A DNA stretch of 64,000 bases from Chloracidobacterium sp. (GTDB taxonomy: Bacteria; Acidobacteriota; Blastocatellia; Pyrinomonadales; Pyrinomonadaceae). This document shows positions 8,254 through 16,316 of this stretch, one piece after another. The translations under genes were made by a program, and so were the position numbers. The stretch is taken from assembly GCA_016716305.1 (NCBI GenBank), contig JADJWP010000002.1, forward strand, positions 248,001 to 312,000, written 5' to 3'. The notes beneath the pieces are model-generated. The model was not told the origin of the DNA. It saw only the letters and a list, made by a program, of their open reading frames with translations, and did not search any database. The first letter of the stretch is position 1, and every line of letters starts with the position of its first letter.

Positions 8254-8742
8254 CTAAATACAAAATCCGCCCGAACAGCTATTCGTCGGACATGGCGGTC
8301 GGTTAGTACACTGCAGCGTCGGTGGCGAGTCCAACGCGGAGCATGAGCACGAGACGTTTGCCAGGACCGACTGAGGGGCAACAAGCGATGCGACGATCGG
8401 TAAAGCAATCATGGATGCAAGGCCGAGTTTCTTTATCGCTTCCCTTCGGGAGCTTCCCGTAAGTTCCGATTGGATCTGACGCTCGAGAAGATCGCTCTCA
8501 TTAAGCTGATCGATTGCAAGCCAAACAAGCTCATCAGGAATCTCGCTTCCAGCCTCTAACCCAATGATCTGGGCGATCTCGGGAACAGATCGTGAACCGT
8601 TGCACGCATTCCAAACCAGAGCAGCAGTATGATTTAGGCAATGGGCTTTATTATTATCAAGGTCGTAGACCAAAACCTCGTTCGGGACTTCTTGGATCAC
8701 CAAGTTGGCCTTGCGAGCAGTTGGGAAATGCGGAATGTTCAT
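8254..8742 (-). CDS. PqqD-domain protein with Tat-like segment and six-cysteine tail
   Basis: 162 residues in three parts. Residues 1-90 form a PqqD-like winged-helix (EVLVYDLDNNKAHCLNHTAALVWNAC is split here as VYDLDNNKAHCLN then HTAALVWNAC), a fold that binds leader peptides in RiPP pathways. Residues 98-128 hold SRREAIKK, resembling a twin-arginine motif, a hydrophobic stretch, and an AxA-like site (VLA). Residues 129-162 form a tail with Cys at 132, 134, 145, 151, 156 and 161. The start was set at 8742 because GGAGG lies 5 bases upstream; a longer frame to 8766 lacks this. Neighbours are an HprK-like protein and a nucleotidyltransferase. Export of the tail is inference. Confidence 0.85.
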   Translation of the reverse strand: MNIPHFPTARKANLVIQEVPNEVLVYDLDNNKAHCLNHTAALVWNACNGSRSVPEIAQIIGLEAGSEIPDELVWLAIDQLNESDLLERQIQSELTGSSRREAIKKLGLASMIALPIVASLVAPQSVLANVSCSCSALDSPPTLQCTNRPPCPTNSCSGGFCI

Positions 8743-8787
8743 TTTTTCCTCCAATCGAACTGACAAAAAAGCGTCAGAAATAAGCAG

Positions 8788-9618
8788 TCAGTCTATATCA
8801 AAATCAAAAAAAGACAAAATATTTTTTGCCGTCAAATTGGCCTCACCGCGCAGACCGTTCAGAATTATGGCACGACTAAGTGCAGTTTTCAAGACTTTCA
8901 GTACGAATTCAGGCTTTATTTGCAATGGTATAGCATGCCGAAATGTCTCTATCATCCCATTTCCGCGCGTGATCTCTTCAAGAGGCGCCGTCGGACCCGG
9001 GGCGAAGGTCGTAAGTGCGACCAATCCTATTGGTATTGGCGAGATCCCGGCACGGCCGCCGATCGCTTCTATCGGCACACCATTTCGTTCACTCCAATCC
9101 TGTTCTAGGTTTTTGACCGATAGCTTCCGCGCGAACGGGTGGACCAAGCCCTTTTCATCGATCACGGCATACTCATCAGAATAGTATTCCGCTCCTAGTC
9201 GCACTAGTTCGATCACTAGCGAGGTCTTACCCGAGCCGCTTTCGCCGGGCAGAAGAATGGCCTGCCCATTCCATCCAACGACTCCAGCATGGACGAAAAC
9301 ATGGTCTACGGCGTGTTCCGAGATCTTCAATCTCAACATGCGAACGAATAATTCGAGGACGCTATCGAGCGAGAGTTCGCCGTAGATCTCCTCATCGTCA
9401 CGCTTGATGAAATATTGGTTGTCGTTTGAGCGGCCAATAAAGAACGAGTGCTCAGCATAACTTGTGCTTTCGTCAAAACGAACGTTGTTCAGCAAGGTCG
9501 ATCTAACGAGATCCTTCAATTCCGTCGTTAATGCATCGACGTTCGTCTCGACCGAGATCCGAACGCCGTACGATTCGAAATTGAGATCGTGTCGTTTTGG
9601 GTTTCTAGAGCTCAGCAT
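8788..9618 (-). CDS. HprK-like P-loop kinase/ATPase
   Basis: 276 residues with an HPr-kinase-like core: HAGVVGWNGQAILLPG then the Walker A loop GESGSGKT (125-132), and an acidic strand YYSDEYAVID (about 145-154). True HprK/P phosphorylates HPr on serine, but this protein lacks a recognisable N-terminal HprK domain and no HPr gene is in the window. Proteins of this class near PqqD domains are known as peptide-serine kinases in phosphorylated lasso peptide clusters; others act in polysaccharide loci with unknown role. It lies 45 bases upstream of the PqqD-like gene on the same strand, probably one transcript. Confidence 0.85.
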   Translation of the reverse strand: MLSSRNPKRHDLNFESYGVRISVETNVDALTTELKDLVRSTLLNNVRFDESTSYAEHSFFIGRSNDNQYFIKRDDEEIYGELSLDSVLELFVRMLRLKISEHAVDHVFVHAGVVGWNGQAILLPGESGSGKTSLVIELVRLGAEYYSDEYAVIDEKGLVHPFARKLSVKNLEQDWSERNGVPIEAIGGRAGISPIPIGLVALTTFAPGPTAPLEEITRGNGMIETFRHAIPLQIKPEFVLKVLKTALSRAIILNGLRGEANLTAKNILSFFDFDID

Positions 9619-9683
9619 TGCAACGATTCGCTCAAAGGATCCTGATACTCGACATCAACATGTTTAGGGCAACGTGCAGCGAA

Positions 9684-10718
9684 TTAGCCGTTTAGCTCTT
9701 CAACAGACGTTCTGTTCGCTAAGATAACAACAAAAGCGCCAAGAACTAAAATGACAAGTAAAAGCATGAAACCGAATTCCCCGCCACGAAAGAACCAAAA
9801 AAGCGCTAACGATCCGATCACCAAAGAAAACACGCCGAAAATGACCGAAACCGCCGCATGCGACCACCCGCGAATCGTCAGACGCTGGTACAAATGAGTT
9901 CGATGAGCTCTCCAGACAGGTTCCCGATTAAGCATTCTCCGGAATAACGTAACGACCGTGTCAAAAACGAACGGCCATATGACCGCGACAGCAAAGACTG
10001 GAAGCTTCTCGGATATTGTTGGGTCAATGCGTATTGCAAATAAAGGAAGGACGCCAAAGACAAAACCTAAGAACGAGCTTCCAACATCGCCCATGAAGAT
10101 CTTTGCCGGCTGCCAGTTATGGACAATGAAACCCGCTGCAGCCCCTCCAATCAAAGCGGAGACGAATACCAGTGACGGCATTTCCAAAAAGACGAATAGG
10201 ATGAAATACAACGCAGACGCAACGATGGCTTGCAGTGCTGCGATTCCGTCGATCCCGTCCATAAAGTTAAAAGCGTTGATCACCCAAACGATCCAACAAA
10301 AAGTCAGGATCGACCCGAAAGGACCTAATTGCATCGATATTTCAGCTATCGGAATCCAAACGATGCTCCAGCTACCAAGCTCAAAGACTACGAAACCAGC
10401 CGCCAAACAGTGAGCAAACAGACGCCATACAAAAGAGACTGACCGGAGATCGTCAAGCCAGCTGACCAAAGCCACCAATATCGATCCGGTCACGAACGAG
10501 TATGAAAAATACCGCGGCTCAAAATAAGAAACGGCACAATAGCCAAAAAGAACAACGATGACAATAACAAGCCCTCCGCCGCGAGGTGTTGGTGAGGCGT
10601 GCGAACTACGTTCATTTGGGATATCCAGAATTTTTCGCCGTACACTCCATCGACGAAAAAACTCGACACCAATGAATGTGACCAACGCTGCAGCGATGAA
10701 TGTAAGCACTATACTCAT
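9684..10718 (-). CDS. Undecaprenyl-phosphate HexNAc-1-phosphate transferase (WecA/WbpL/MraY family)
   Basis: Polytopic membrane enzyme of 344 residues that loads the first sugar phosphate onto undecaprenyl phosphate, starting repeat-unit assembly at the cytoplasmic face. Family signatures are clear: SSHASPTPRGGG, the catalytic DD of SWLDDLRS, NFMDGIDGIAA, the FMGDVGSSFLG loop and the HRTHLYQRL cytoplasmic motif, spaced among about ten hydrophobic segments. It is shorter than MraY and lacks its muramyl-specific context; its place at the end of the polysaccharide locus favours a WbpL-like initiator. The sugar is probably a HexNAc or FucNAc (inference). Confidence 0.92.
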   Translation of the reverse strand: MSIVLTFIAAALVTFIGVEFFRRWSVRRKILDIPNERSSHASPTPRGGGLVIVIVVLFGYCAVSYFEPRYFSYSFVTGSILVALVSWLDDLRSVSFVWRLFAHCLAAGFVVFELGSWSIVWIPIAEISMQLGPFGSILTFCWIVWVINAFNFMDGIDGIAALQAIVASALYFILFVFLEMPSLVFVSALIGGAAAGFIVHNWQPAKIFMGDVGSSFLGFVFGVLPLFAIRIDPTISEKLPVFAVAVIWPFVFDTVVTLFRRMLNREPVWRAHRTHLYQRLTIRGWSHAAVSVIFGVFSLVIGSLALFWFFRGGEFGFMLLLVILVLGAFVVILANRTSVEELNG

Positions 10719-10734
10719 CGGGTAGTTGTCGCCT

Positions 10735-11985
10735 TCAGCGTCCTTTCAAAACCGAGCGGTACGATTCGACCGCTACTTCGATCGAATATTGCGTAACCGC
10801 TGCATTTCTAGCCCGTTCGCCCATTTCGGTTAATTCGACGCTATTCATTGATAGGAAACGACCTATCGCTTCCGCAAGTTGATCGGGATGGTTCGGCGGA
10901 ACGACAATACCGGCATTTGTCTCACTAACGACCAGGCTAAGTTCCGATTCAGGCTCAGTCATCGCAAGTATTGGTTTACCGGCAGCCAGAATATTGTAAG
11001 TGCGGCTCGGCATCGAGACGCCCTTCATACGATCTACCAACGAGACAAGCCCAACGTCGCATGCATTCAGAAACTGGATCTGGTCGCTTCTCGGCCTCGG
11101 GTCGAGTAATGTTACGTTTGATAGACTCCGCTTTTCGATCTCGTTCGATAGCCACTTTCGCTTAACGCCGTTTCCAAGAAAAACGAAATGCACTCGTTCG
11201 TTTGTCCGCATTCGATCCGCGCATTCGACGATGCTTTCAATGTCGTTCGGAAAACCCATGTTGCCTGCGTACAAGAATACGAATTTCTCGATCAACCCCA
11301 GCTCGTGCAACAACGGGTTTCCGACCCTCGAGAGCGGCCTGACGGTTTCGAGCTCCGCCCAATTCGGAATATAAGCGATCGGGACATCGAGTCCGTTCGA
11401 CTTTCTGGCTACCAGATCCACCATATCCCGCCCGACAACGATTATCCCGGCAGCGTATTTGAACAACCATCGATTGAATCGATCGGCGATCGAAACGAAC
11501 AGAGATCCCGGTTTCGCTTTGCCAACTGCGACAAGTATCTCCGGGTAGTTATCATGGATCAAGAGCGTATGGGCAGACCCGCGAGACAGCGCCGCGACCG
11601 CTGCCATGAACGGAAGAACCGGTGGCGTTGTCACCACCAGTACCCGGTCACCCCGACGAAAGTGGCGCAACGATAATATCAAGGTCGATAATCCCAATGT
11701 CGCCATATTCACCAAGCGAAAGAGTATTACATTTTTGTCCAGCGTGGTGCTTGCCGCTCTGAAGATCTCGACCTTGTTGTGAAATTCGCGTTTCGGGGCC
11801 CGAGTTCCGCGTCTTGAATAATTCGGTTGACCGCAGATCGCCTTGACCTCGAAATCGTCTGTGAGGTGTTCAGCTAGTTTCGTCAGGTAGTAGCCGGTCG
11901 ACGTTTCTTCGGGATAATACAGTTCTGTTATCACCCACAAGCGTACTTTCCCTGCGGTCTTCGTTTGATTTTCCTCAGTTTCCAT
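10735..11985 (-). CDS. Glycosyltransferase family 4 (WbuB-like)
   Basis: GT-B fold retaining glycosyltransferase of 416 residues. The N-domain starts LWVITELYYPEETSTGYYL, typical of WbuB/WbjE transferases that add L-FucNAc or similar sugars. The donor-binding C-domain has VFLYAGNMGFPNDIESIV, LLDPRPRSDQIQFLNACDVG and the acidic end of the donor site, which is divergent here (MPSRTYNILAAGKPILA). The start was set at 11985 (METEENQ) because the longer frame only reads into the next gene; this leaves an 11-base overlap with the upstream GT4. Product: unknown linkage in the polysaccharide repeat. Confidence 0.9.
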   Translation of the reverse strand: METEENQTKTAGKVRLWVITELYYPEETSTGYYLTKLAEHLTDDFEVKAICGQPNYSRRGTRAPKREFHNKVEIFRAASTTLDKNVILFRLVNMATLGLSTLILSLRHFRRGDRVLVVTTPPVLPFMAAVAALSRGSAHTLLIHDNYPEILVAVGKAKPGSLFVSIADRFNRWLFKYAAGIIVVGRDMVDLVARKSNGLDVPIAYIPNWAELETVRPLSRVGNPLLHELGLIEKFVFLYAGNMGFPNDIESIVECADRMRTNERVHFVFLGNGVKRKWLSNEIEKRSLSNVTLLDPRPRSDQIQFLNACDVGLVSLVDRMKGVSMPSRTYNILAAGKPILAMTEPESELSLVVSETNAGIVVPPNHPDQLAEAIGRFLSMNSVELTEMGERARNAAVTQYSIEVAVESYRSVLKGR

Positions 11986-13165
11986 TTGGTCGGCGCTTAT
12001 CGTTGATCGCTGCTTCGAGAACCCGAGCCGTTGCGTTTTCGAGTTCCTGGTCGGCCAGCCATTCGATCGCGAAATTTCTTGCTTTGACCGACATCCTATG
12101 ATAGTCAGCATGGTCCATTGAAACACAGCGCTCGATCAGCCATGTCCATTTCTCTACGGAGTCAAGGCTAACATTCCAACCAAGCCCTTTTTCTTCGAGG
12201 TTGTTCCAGATGGTTCGGTCACTTATCAACAACGGGCAGCCGGCCGCCATTGCCTCAACAAAGACATAACCAAAATTCTCATTCAAGGTGGGCAGCACGA
12301 AAAAATGTGCACCGATAAGGTTCTTTAAAACCTGATCATTGGAAACTCCTCCAACGATACGAACATTCACATTCGCCGGCAGCTTATCGATGATCGCCTT
12401 ACACTCGTACCAATAATCATCGTCCTCAAGCGGCCCGACCAGGTCAAGTTCGACCTTTCCCTTACGGATCGGCAGTAAGGCCTCAAGCAAGAAATGCAGA
12501 TTTTTCTTACGGACGAGCCTTGATACAAACGAAAGGGTCAAGGCGCCCGACATTTTTCGCGGTTTTTGCGCCAGGTCCAGAACCGGCAAAATCTGTTTTG
12601 GCGGGAGGTCTGGGGCGATCAAAACCCGAGCACGTTTGCCAGCGATAGTCTTGATCTCGTCGTGTTCGATATCTGCGGATCCTTTCCAGATAACACCTTG
12701 AAAGAGACCTGAGATCCTCGCGGTTCTGAGAAAGGTCTTTTTTTTCAAGGGTTTAAGCGAAAGTGAAGGTTTTGAAACCTCGCCACAGGGTGCCAGTACC
12801 ACAGGAATTTCTTTCAGGCCCTTTCGACGTCTTAACAACAGGAACTTCACCGATAATGTGCAAAACACACTATTCAGAAAGACCGCGGCGGGATCAACGT
12901 AACGAATGATCTTAAGAAAGTTGTTCTGGTTGATCAGAGCATTGGAGGCATAGTAAACCCGGGCATTGCCGACTATGTTCCACTCGCCGGTTCTTACGGA
13001 TGTATATGGGACTCTGTCGTCTCGGCTATCGTAGTTTCGGGTGACGATGAAAAAATCATATCTGTCGCAAAAACGATCGACCAAATTGACGACGGTCCAC
13101 ATTCCGCCGCCACTTTTGAAACCAGGGAGGTAAAAATCACAAAAAACCAGTATCTTCGGCTTCAT
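11975..13165 (-). CDS. Glycosyltransferase family 4
   Basis: GT-B glycosyltransferase, 396 residues from the chosen start. It opens ILVFCDFYLPGFKSGGGMWTV, where the Gly-rich loop binds the donor phosphate region, and has LTLSFVSRLVRKKNLHFLLEAL and HFFVLPTLNENFGYVFVEAMAAGCPLLIS (the ExFGxxxxEAxxxG donor signature of GT4, given here in pieces NENFGYVFVEAMAAG). Acceptor and sugar cannot be told. An upstream ATG at 13216 would overlap the epimerase gene by 38 bases; ATG 13165 gives a normal N-terminus and a 13-base gap. No start has a strong ribosome site. Confidence 0.9.
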   Translation of the reverse strand: MKPKILVFCDFYLPGFKSGGGMWTVVNLVDRFCDRYDFFIVTRNYDSRDDRVPYTSVRTGEWNIVGNARVYYASNALINQNNFLKIIRYVDPAAVFLNSVFCTLSVKFLLLRRRKGLKEIPVVLAPCGEVSKPSLSLKPLKKKTFLRTARISGLFQGVIWKGSADIEHDEIKTIAGKRARVLIAPDLPPKQILPVLDLAQKPRKMSGALTLSFVSRLVRKKNLHFLLEALLPIRKGKVELDLVGPLEDDDYWYECKAIIDKLPANVNVRIVGGVSNDQVLKNLIGAHFFVLPTLNENFGYVFVEAMAAGCPLLISDRTIWNNLEEKGLGWNVSLDSVEKWTWLIERCVSMDHADYHRMSVKARNFAIEWLADQELENATARVLEAAINDKRRPNGN

Positions 13166-13178
13166 CTGGGACGGTTGA

Positions 13179-14282
13179 TCACGAAACGGCATGCCGTCTG
13201 ATACTGGTATATCCAAGAACGATCCGACTTACAGTGTGCGACACGTTTGGAGTCAGATACTCCATCGGCGGATCCCAATTCGCAGGCTGAGCAAGGGCCA
13301 GATCGACGGCCCTTAATATCGACTCGGAGTTCGCCCCACACAGGATATTACTCCCGCATTCGAGCGTCTCGGGCCGTTCGGTCACATCACGAACGGTTAC
13401 ATTTGGGATTCCAAATATTGAACATTCCTCTTGCACTGTCCCGCTATCCGTCAAGACCGCCAGAGCCGATTTTTCAAGCTTTACAAAATCGAAAAATCCC
13501 ATTGCGTCGACCAATTGAATTGCCTCGCCAAAGCTAGGTATACCGAACTCTTTTATTTTTGAGGCGGTTCGAGGGTGTACGCTCACGACGACTTTTTTGT
13601 CGAATCTTTCAGCGACATCTTGAAGAGCTTTGAAGATCTCGGACAGCCGATCAGGTATGTCAACATTCTCCGATCTGTGAATTGTCGCAAGGAAGTACTC
13701 AAAGGGCTTTAAACTATTCTGCTGCAAAGATTCGCTCGCATCTATCTGCTCACTGAAGCTATCAAGTACTTCCTTGATCGGGTTTCCTGTGATATAGATC
13801 CGTTCCCTATCGATTCCCTCCTTTACGAGGTTCTGCATGCTTCGGGTCGTGTACGGCAACAAGATCATACTCGAATGATCGATGATCCGACGGTTCACTT
13901 CCTCGGGAACTCGATCATCGTAACATCTATTTCCGGCTTCCATGTGAAAAACCGGGATGCCACGACGTGCCGCCACGATCGCCGTCAATGCGCTGTTCGT
14001 GTCCCCAAGGATCAGAACTTTGTCCGGCCGATGCTGACCAAGAATGTCGTCAGTTTTCGACAGTATTTGCCCGATCTGGTCACCGAAGTTATTCGAGCGT
14101 ATGCCGAGGTGTATGTCAGGCGGCCGAATATCAAGTTCCTTTAGAAATATGTCACTCAATGATTCAGCATAATTTTGCCCGGTGTGAACAGTCAGATGTT
14201 CGCAGTGCTGGTCCAGTATCTTCAGGATCAGGCTGAGCCGAATGATCTCTGGCCGGGTTCCGAAGATGGTCATTATTTTCAT
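13179..14282 (-). CDS. UDP-N-acetylglucosamine 2-epimerase (FnlC/WbjD type)
   Basis: Non-hydrolysing 2-epimerase of the WecB superfamily, 367 residues. Signature segments are MTIFGTRPEIIRLSLILK, VHTGQNYAESLSDIF, LGDTNSALTAIVAARRG, HMEAGNRCYDDRVPEEVNRR and VLTDSGTVQEECSIFGIP. The GNRCYDDRVPEE region is closer to enzymes acting on deoxy sugars (WbjD/FnlC/CapG, last step to UDP-L-FucNAc) than to WecB itself, but this is judged by eye. The upstream 4,6-dehydratase and reductase genes fit that pathway. The gap of 20 bases to the dehydratase suggests one operon. Confidence 0.88.
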   Translation of the reverse strand: MKIMTIFGTRPEIIRLSLILKILDQHCEHLTVHTGQNYAESLSDIFLKELDIRPPDIHLGIRSNNFGDQIGQILSKTDDILGQHRPDKVLILGDTNSALTAIVAARRGIPVFHMEAGNRCYDDRVPEEVNRRIIDHSSMILLPYTTRSMQNLVKEGIDRERIYITGNPIKEVLDSFSEQIDASESLQQNSLKPFEYFLATIHRSENVDIPDRLSEIFKALQDVAERFDKKVVVSVHPRTASKIKEFGIPSFGEAIQLVDAMGFFDFVKLEKSALAVLTDSGTVQEECSIFGIPNVTVRDVTERPETLECGSNILCGANSESILRAVDLALAQPANWDPPMEYLTPNVSHTVSRIVLGYTSIRRHAVS

Positions 14283-14302
14283 TGATACTCAGCCTCCCCG
14301 AT

Positions 14303-15361
14303 CTAACCGGAAGTCATAAACCGTTCGATCTCGCCGCCAGCGGAACGCAACAGATCGAAAAGTTCGCTACCAACGACCGTGTCATCCCGCGATGAATACT
14401 CGTGATCGATAGCGGGCACGAAATCAGATCCGCCTCTAAGTTCTGGCAAGACCGGAAGGATCACATAGTAGTCACCGCGTTCGATGGTCCTGAAGCACTC
14501 TTCCTCCGAGACCATGATCTCATGGATTTTCTCACCGGGACGGATTCCTGTATAGCGGATCGGAAGGTCAGTCTCGCCCATTAAAGCACGTGCCACATCA
14601 GTAATATTCGCTGATTTGACCTTTGGAACGAACGTCTCTCCTCGCTTTCCAAGCGTGATGGCAGCAAAAACCGTGTCGACTGCGCGATCGAGACTCAAGA
14701 GAAACCTGGTCATTTCCGGCATCGTGACCGTGATCTCTTGACGTTTCCTGATCTGTTCAACAAAAAGCGGGACGATCGAACCGCGGGATGCTATTACATT
14801 TCCATAACGAACGCACATTATCCGCGTGCTCGGGCAATCTCGGTTTGCTTCGATCAATAGTCGTTCTTGCAATGCCTTGGTCATCCCCATTACGTTTATG
14901 GGTTTACAGGCCTTGTCTGTCGATATTCCCACTACCGTCTCGATCGCCAGCTTTTGCTCACGGATCGCCCGTACTATGTTTTCGGCACCTAGGACGTTCG
15001 TCAATACAGCCTCATACGGGAAATACTCGCACGAAGGAACCTGTTTGAGCGCAGCCGCATGAAATACAACATCGGCGTCGCGAAGGGCGTTCGCAACGGC
15101 AACACCGTCGCGAATGTCACCGATCCGGAAAGTAAGGATATTCTGTGAATTCTGGTAGATCACGTCATCCGTTGCGGCATCGCGATGCATGAAATCAAGC
15201 CGCATATAATGCTGCTTGGCTTCGTCACGAGAAAAGACGGTGATCCTTGCCGGGCGGCCCATTTCTCCACCCAAAAGCCGCTTCACCAGCGTCTGTCCAA
15301 GCGAACCGGTGCCTCCGGTTACGAGAATTCGCTTACCTTCTAGAACTCTTGATTTTTCCAT
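14303..15361 (-). CDS. UDP-GlcNAc 4,6-dehydratase/5-epimerase (FnlA/CapE/WbjB type)
   Basis: Extended short-chain dehydrogenase of 352 residues. The N-terminal Rossmann loop is GGTGSLGQTL. The active site reads GISTDKACKPINVMGMTK, where Met stands in place of the usual catalytic Tyr of YxxxK, a trait of the inverting CapE/FnlA group. RPGEKIHEIMVSEEE near the C-terminus is typical for UDP-HexNAc dehydratases. The product would be a UDP-2-acetamido-2,6-dideoxy-4-keto-hexose for the reductase encoded next. It overlaps that upstream gene by 22 bases, so the order is reductase, dehydratase, 2-epimerase on one transcript. Confidence 0.92.
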   Translation of the reverse strand: MEKSRVLEGKRILVTGGTGSLGQTLVKRLLGGEMGRPARITVFSRDEAKQHYMRLDFMHRDAATDDVIYQNSQNILTFRIGDIRDGVAVANALRDADVVFHAAALKQVPSCEYFPYEAVLTNVLGAENIVRAIREQKLAIETVVGISTDKACKPINVMGMTKALQERLLIEANRDCPSTRIMCVRYGNVIASRGSIVPLFVEQIRKRQEITVTMPEMTRFLLSLDRAVDTVFAAITLGKRGETFVPKVKSANITDVARALMGETDLPIRYTGIRPGEKIHEIMVSEEECFRTIERGDYYVILPVLPELRGGSDFVPAIDHEYSSRDDTVVGSELFDLLRSAGGEIERFMTSG

Positions 15362-16236
15362 TTATCGTACGGCGTCTGATCGGACGCCATTTCAGCGATC
15401 ATTTCGCTCCAAGGCCTTGGGATGAACCCTGACAACTGACGAAACCGGGACGAATCTAGGCTACGGTCGATTCGGAAGGTCTCATCCCTTTCGATCTCGA
15501 TGTCGAGCCGAAACTCGTTTCTTACAAGGGTCAATAAGTCGAATTTATTTACCGGGTCACTGGAAATATGATAAATGCCGGCAAGCCCCGGCATCTCCGT
15601 GATCAAACGCCTGATTATATCTGCAAAGACGACAGTTGGAAAGCCGCTGTAAATCGCGTTCGAAAAGCCCTTAATGGTCGACCCGCGATTGGTTAAGAAC
15701 CACTCGACGAGACTATGCGAAGAACTCAACTCCCTGCCGATGATCGATGTCCTAATGGTCAAGCAGTTCGCAGCATCGACCTCGCCCCACCGCTTGCTCT
15801 GGCCATAGAGATCCCGTGCGTCCGGTATGTCCGATTCTTGGTAACCGCCCCGATCACCGGAAAAGACACAGTCGGTACTGATACATATCAACCGAAAACC
15901 ATATTTCGAAGCGAGTGTTGAAAGCCTGTTTGGAAAGATCGAGTTCAACGAAAGCACATCCTCAACATTTTGTGCATTCGGTAATTGTTTGATGATCCCT
16001 ACGGCGTTGACTACAACATCCGGTTCAGTCGCTTCAATGCATCCAATGACTCTGGACAGATCGTTTACATCGACATTGGTAAAAGTGTTCGATTCATCGA
16101 AAATGCCAAAACGGGCGACATCGGACCAGGAAGACCTGATCGTAGTGGAAACCTCGAACGCGTGACCGAGCTTCTGGACGAGCTTGTGTCCGAGCATTCC
16201 GTTTCCTCCAATTATCAATACTTTAAGTTGTTTCAC
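15340..16236 (-). CDS. RmlD-like NAD(P)-dependent sugar reductase
   Basis: Short-chain dehydrogenase of 298 residues with an N-terminal VLIIGGNGMLGHKL nucleotide loop, ISTDCVFSGDRGGYQESD and a YGQSKRWGE catalytic YxxxK, all as in RmlD (dTDP-4-dehydrorhamnose reductase). Position directly before the CapE/FnlA-like dehydratase and the 2-epimerase suggests it reduces the 4-keto sugar in the UDP-L-FucNAc route. The classical reductase of that route (FnlB/CapF) is about 370 residues with a C-terminal cupin; that domain is absent here. Substrate therefore rests on context. A true rhamnose reductase is less likely because rmlA, rmlB and rmlC are absent nearby. Confidence 0.85.
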   Translation of the reverse strand: MKQLKVLIIGGNGMLGHKLVQKLGHAFEVSTTIRSSWSDVARFGIFDESNTFTNVDVNDLSRVIGCIEATEPDVVVNAVGIIKQLPNAQNVEDVLSLNSIFPNRLSTLASKYGFRLICISTDCVFSGDRGGYQESDIPDARDLYGQSKRWGEVDAANCLTIRTSIIGRELSSSHSLVEWFLTNRGSTIKGFSNAIYSGFPTVVFADIIRRLITEMPGLAGIYHISSDPVNKFDLLTLVRNEFRLDIEIERDETFRIDRSLDSSRFRQLSGFIPRPWSEMIAEMASDQTPYDKWKNQEF

Positions 16237-16316
16237 TTACGAAATTGATTTAATTGTCGACGGACGACAGTTGAACCGATGAGTTAAAAAGCTTCATGCA
16301 CTCTTTCAACAAAAAT

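Noticed and set aside
7294..9618. Lasso peptide biosynthetic cluster
   Set aside because: PqqD, kinase and nucleotidyltransferase families match, but no asparagine-synthase-like cyclase, transglutaminase-like protease or precursor gene is in the window.
8788..9618. True HPr kinase/phosphorylase
   Set aside because: Only the P-loop core is recognisable, the N-terminal HprK domain is not, and no HPr or ptsK-type neighbour is present.
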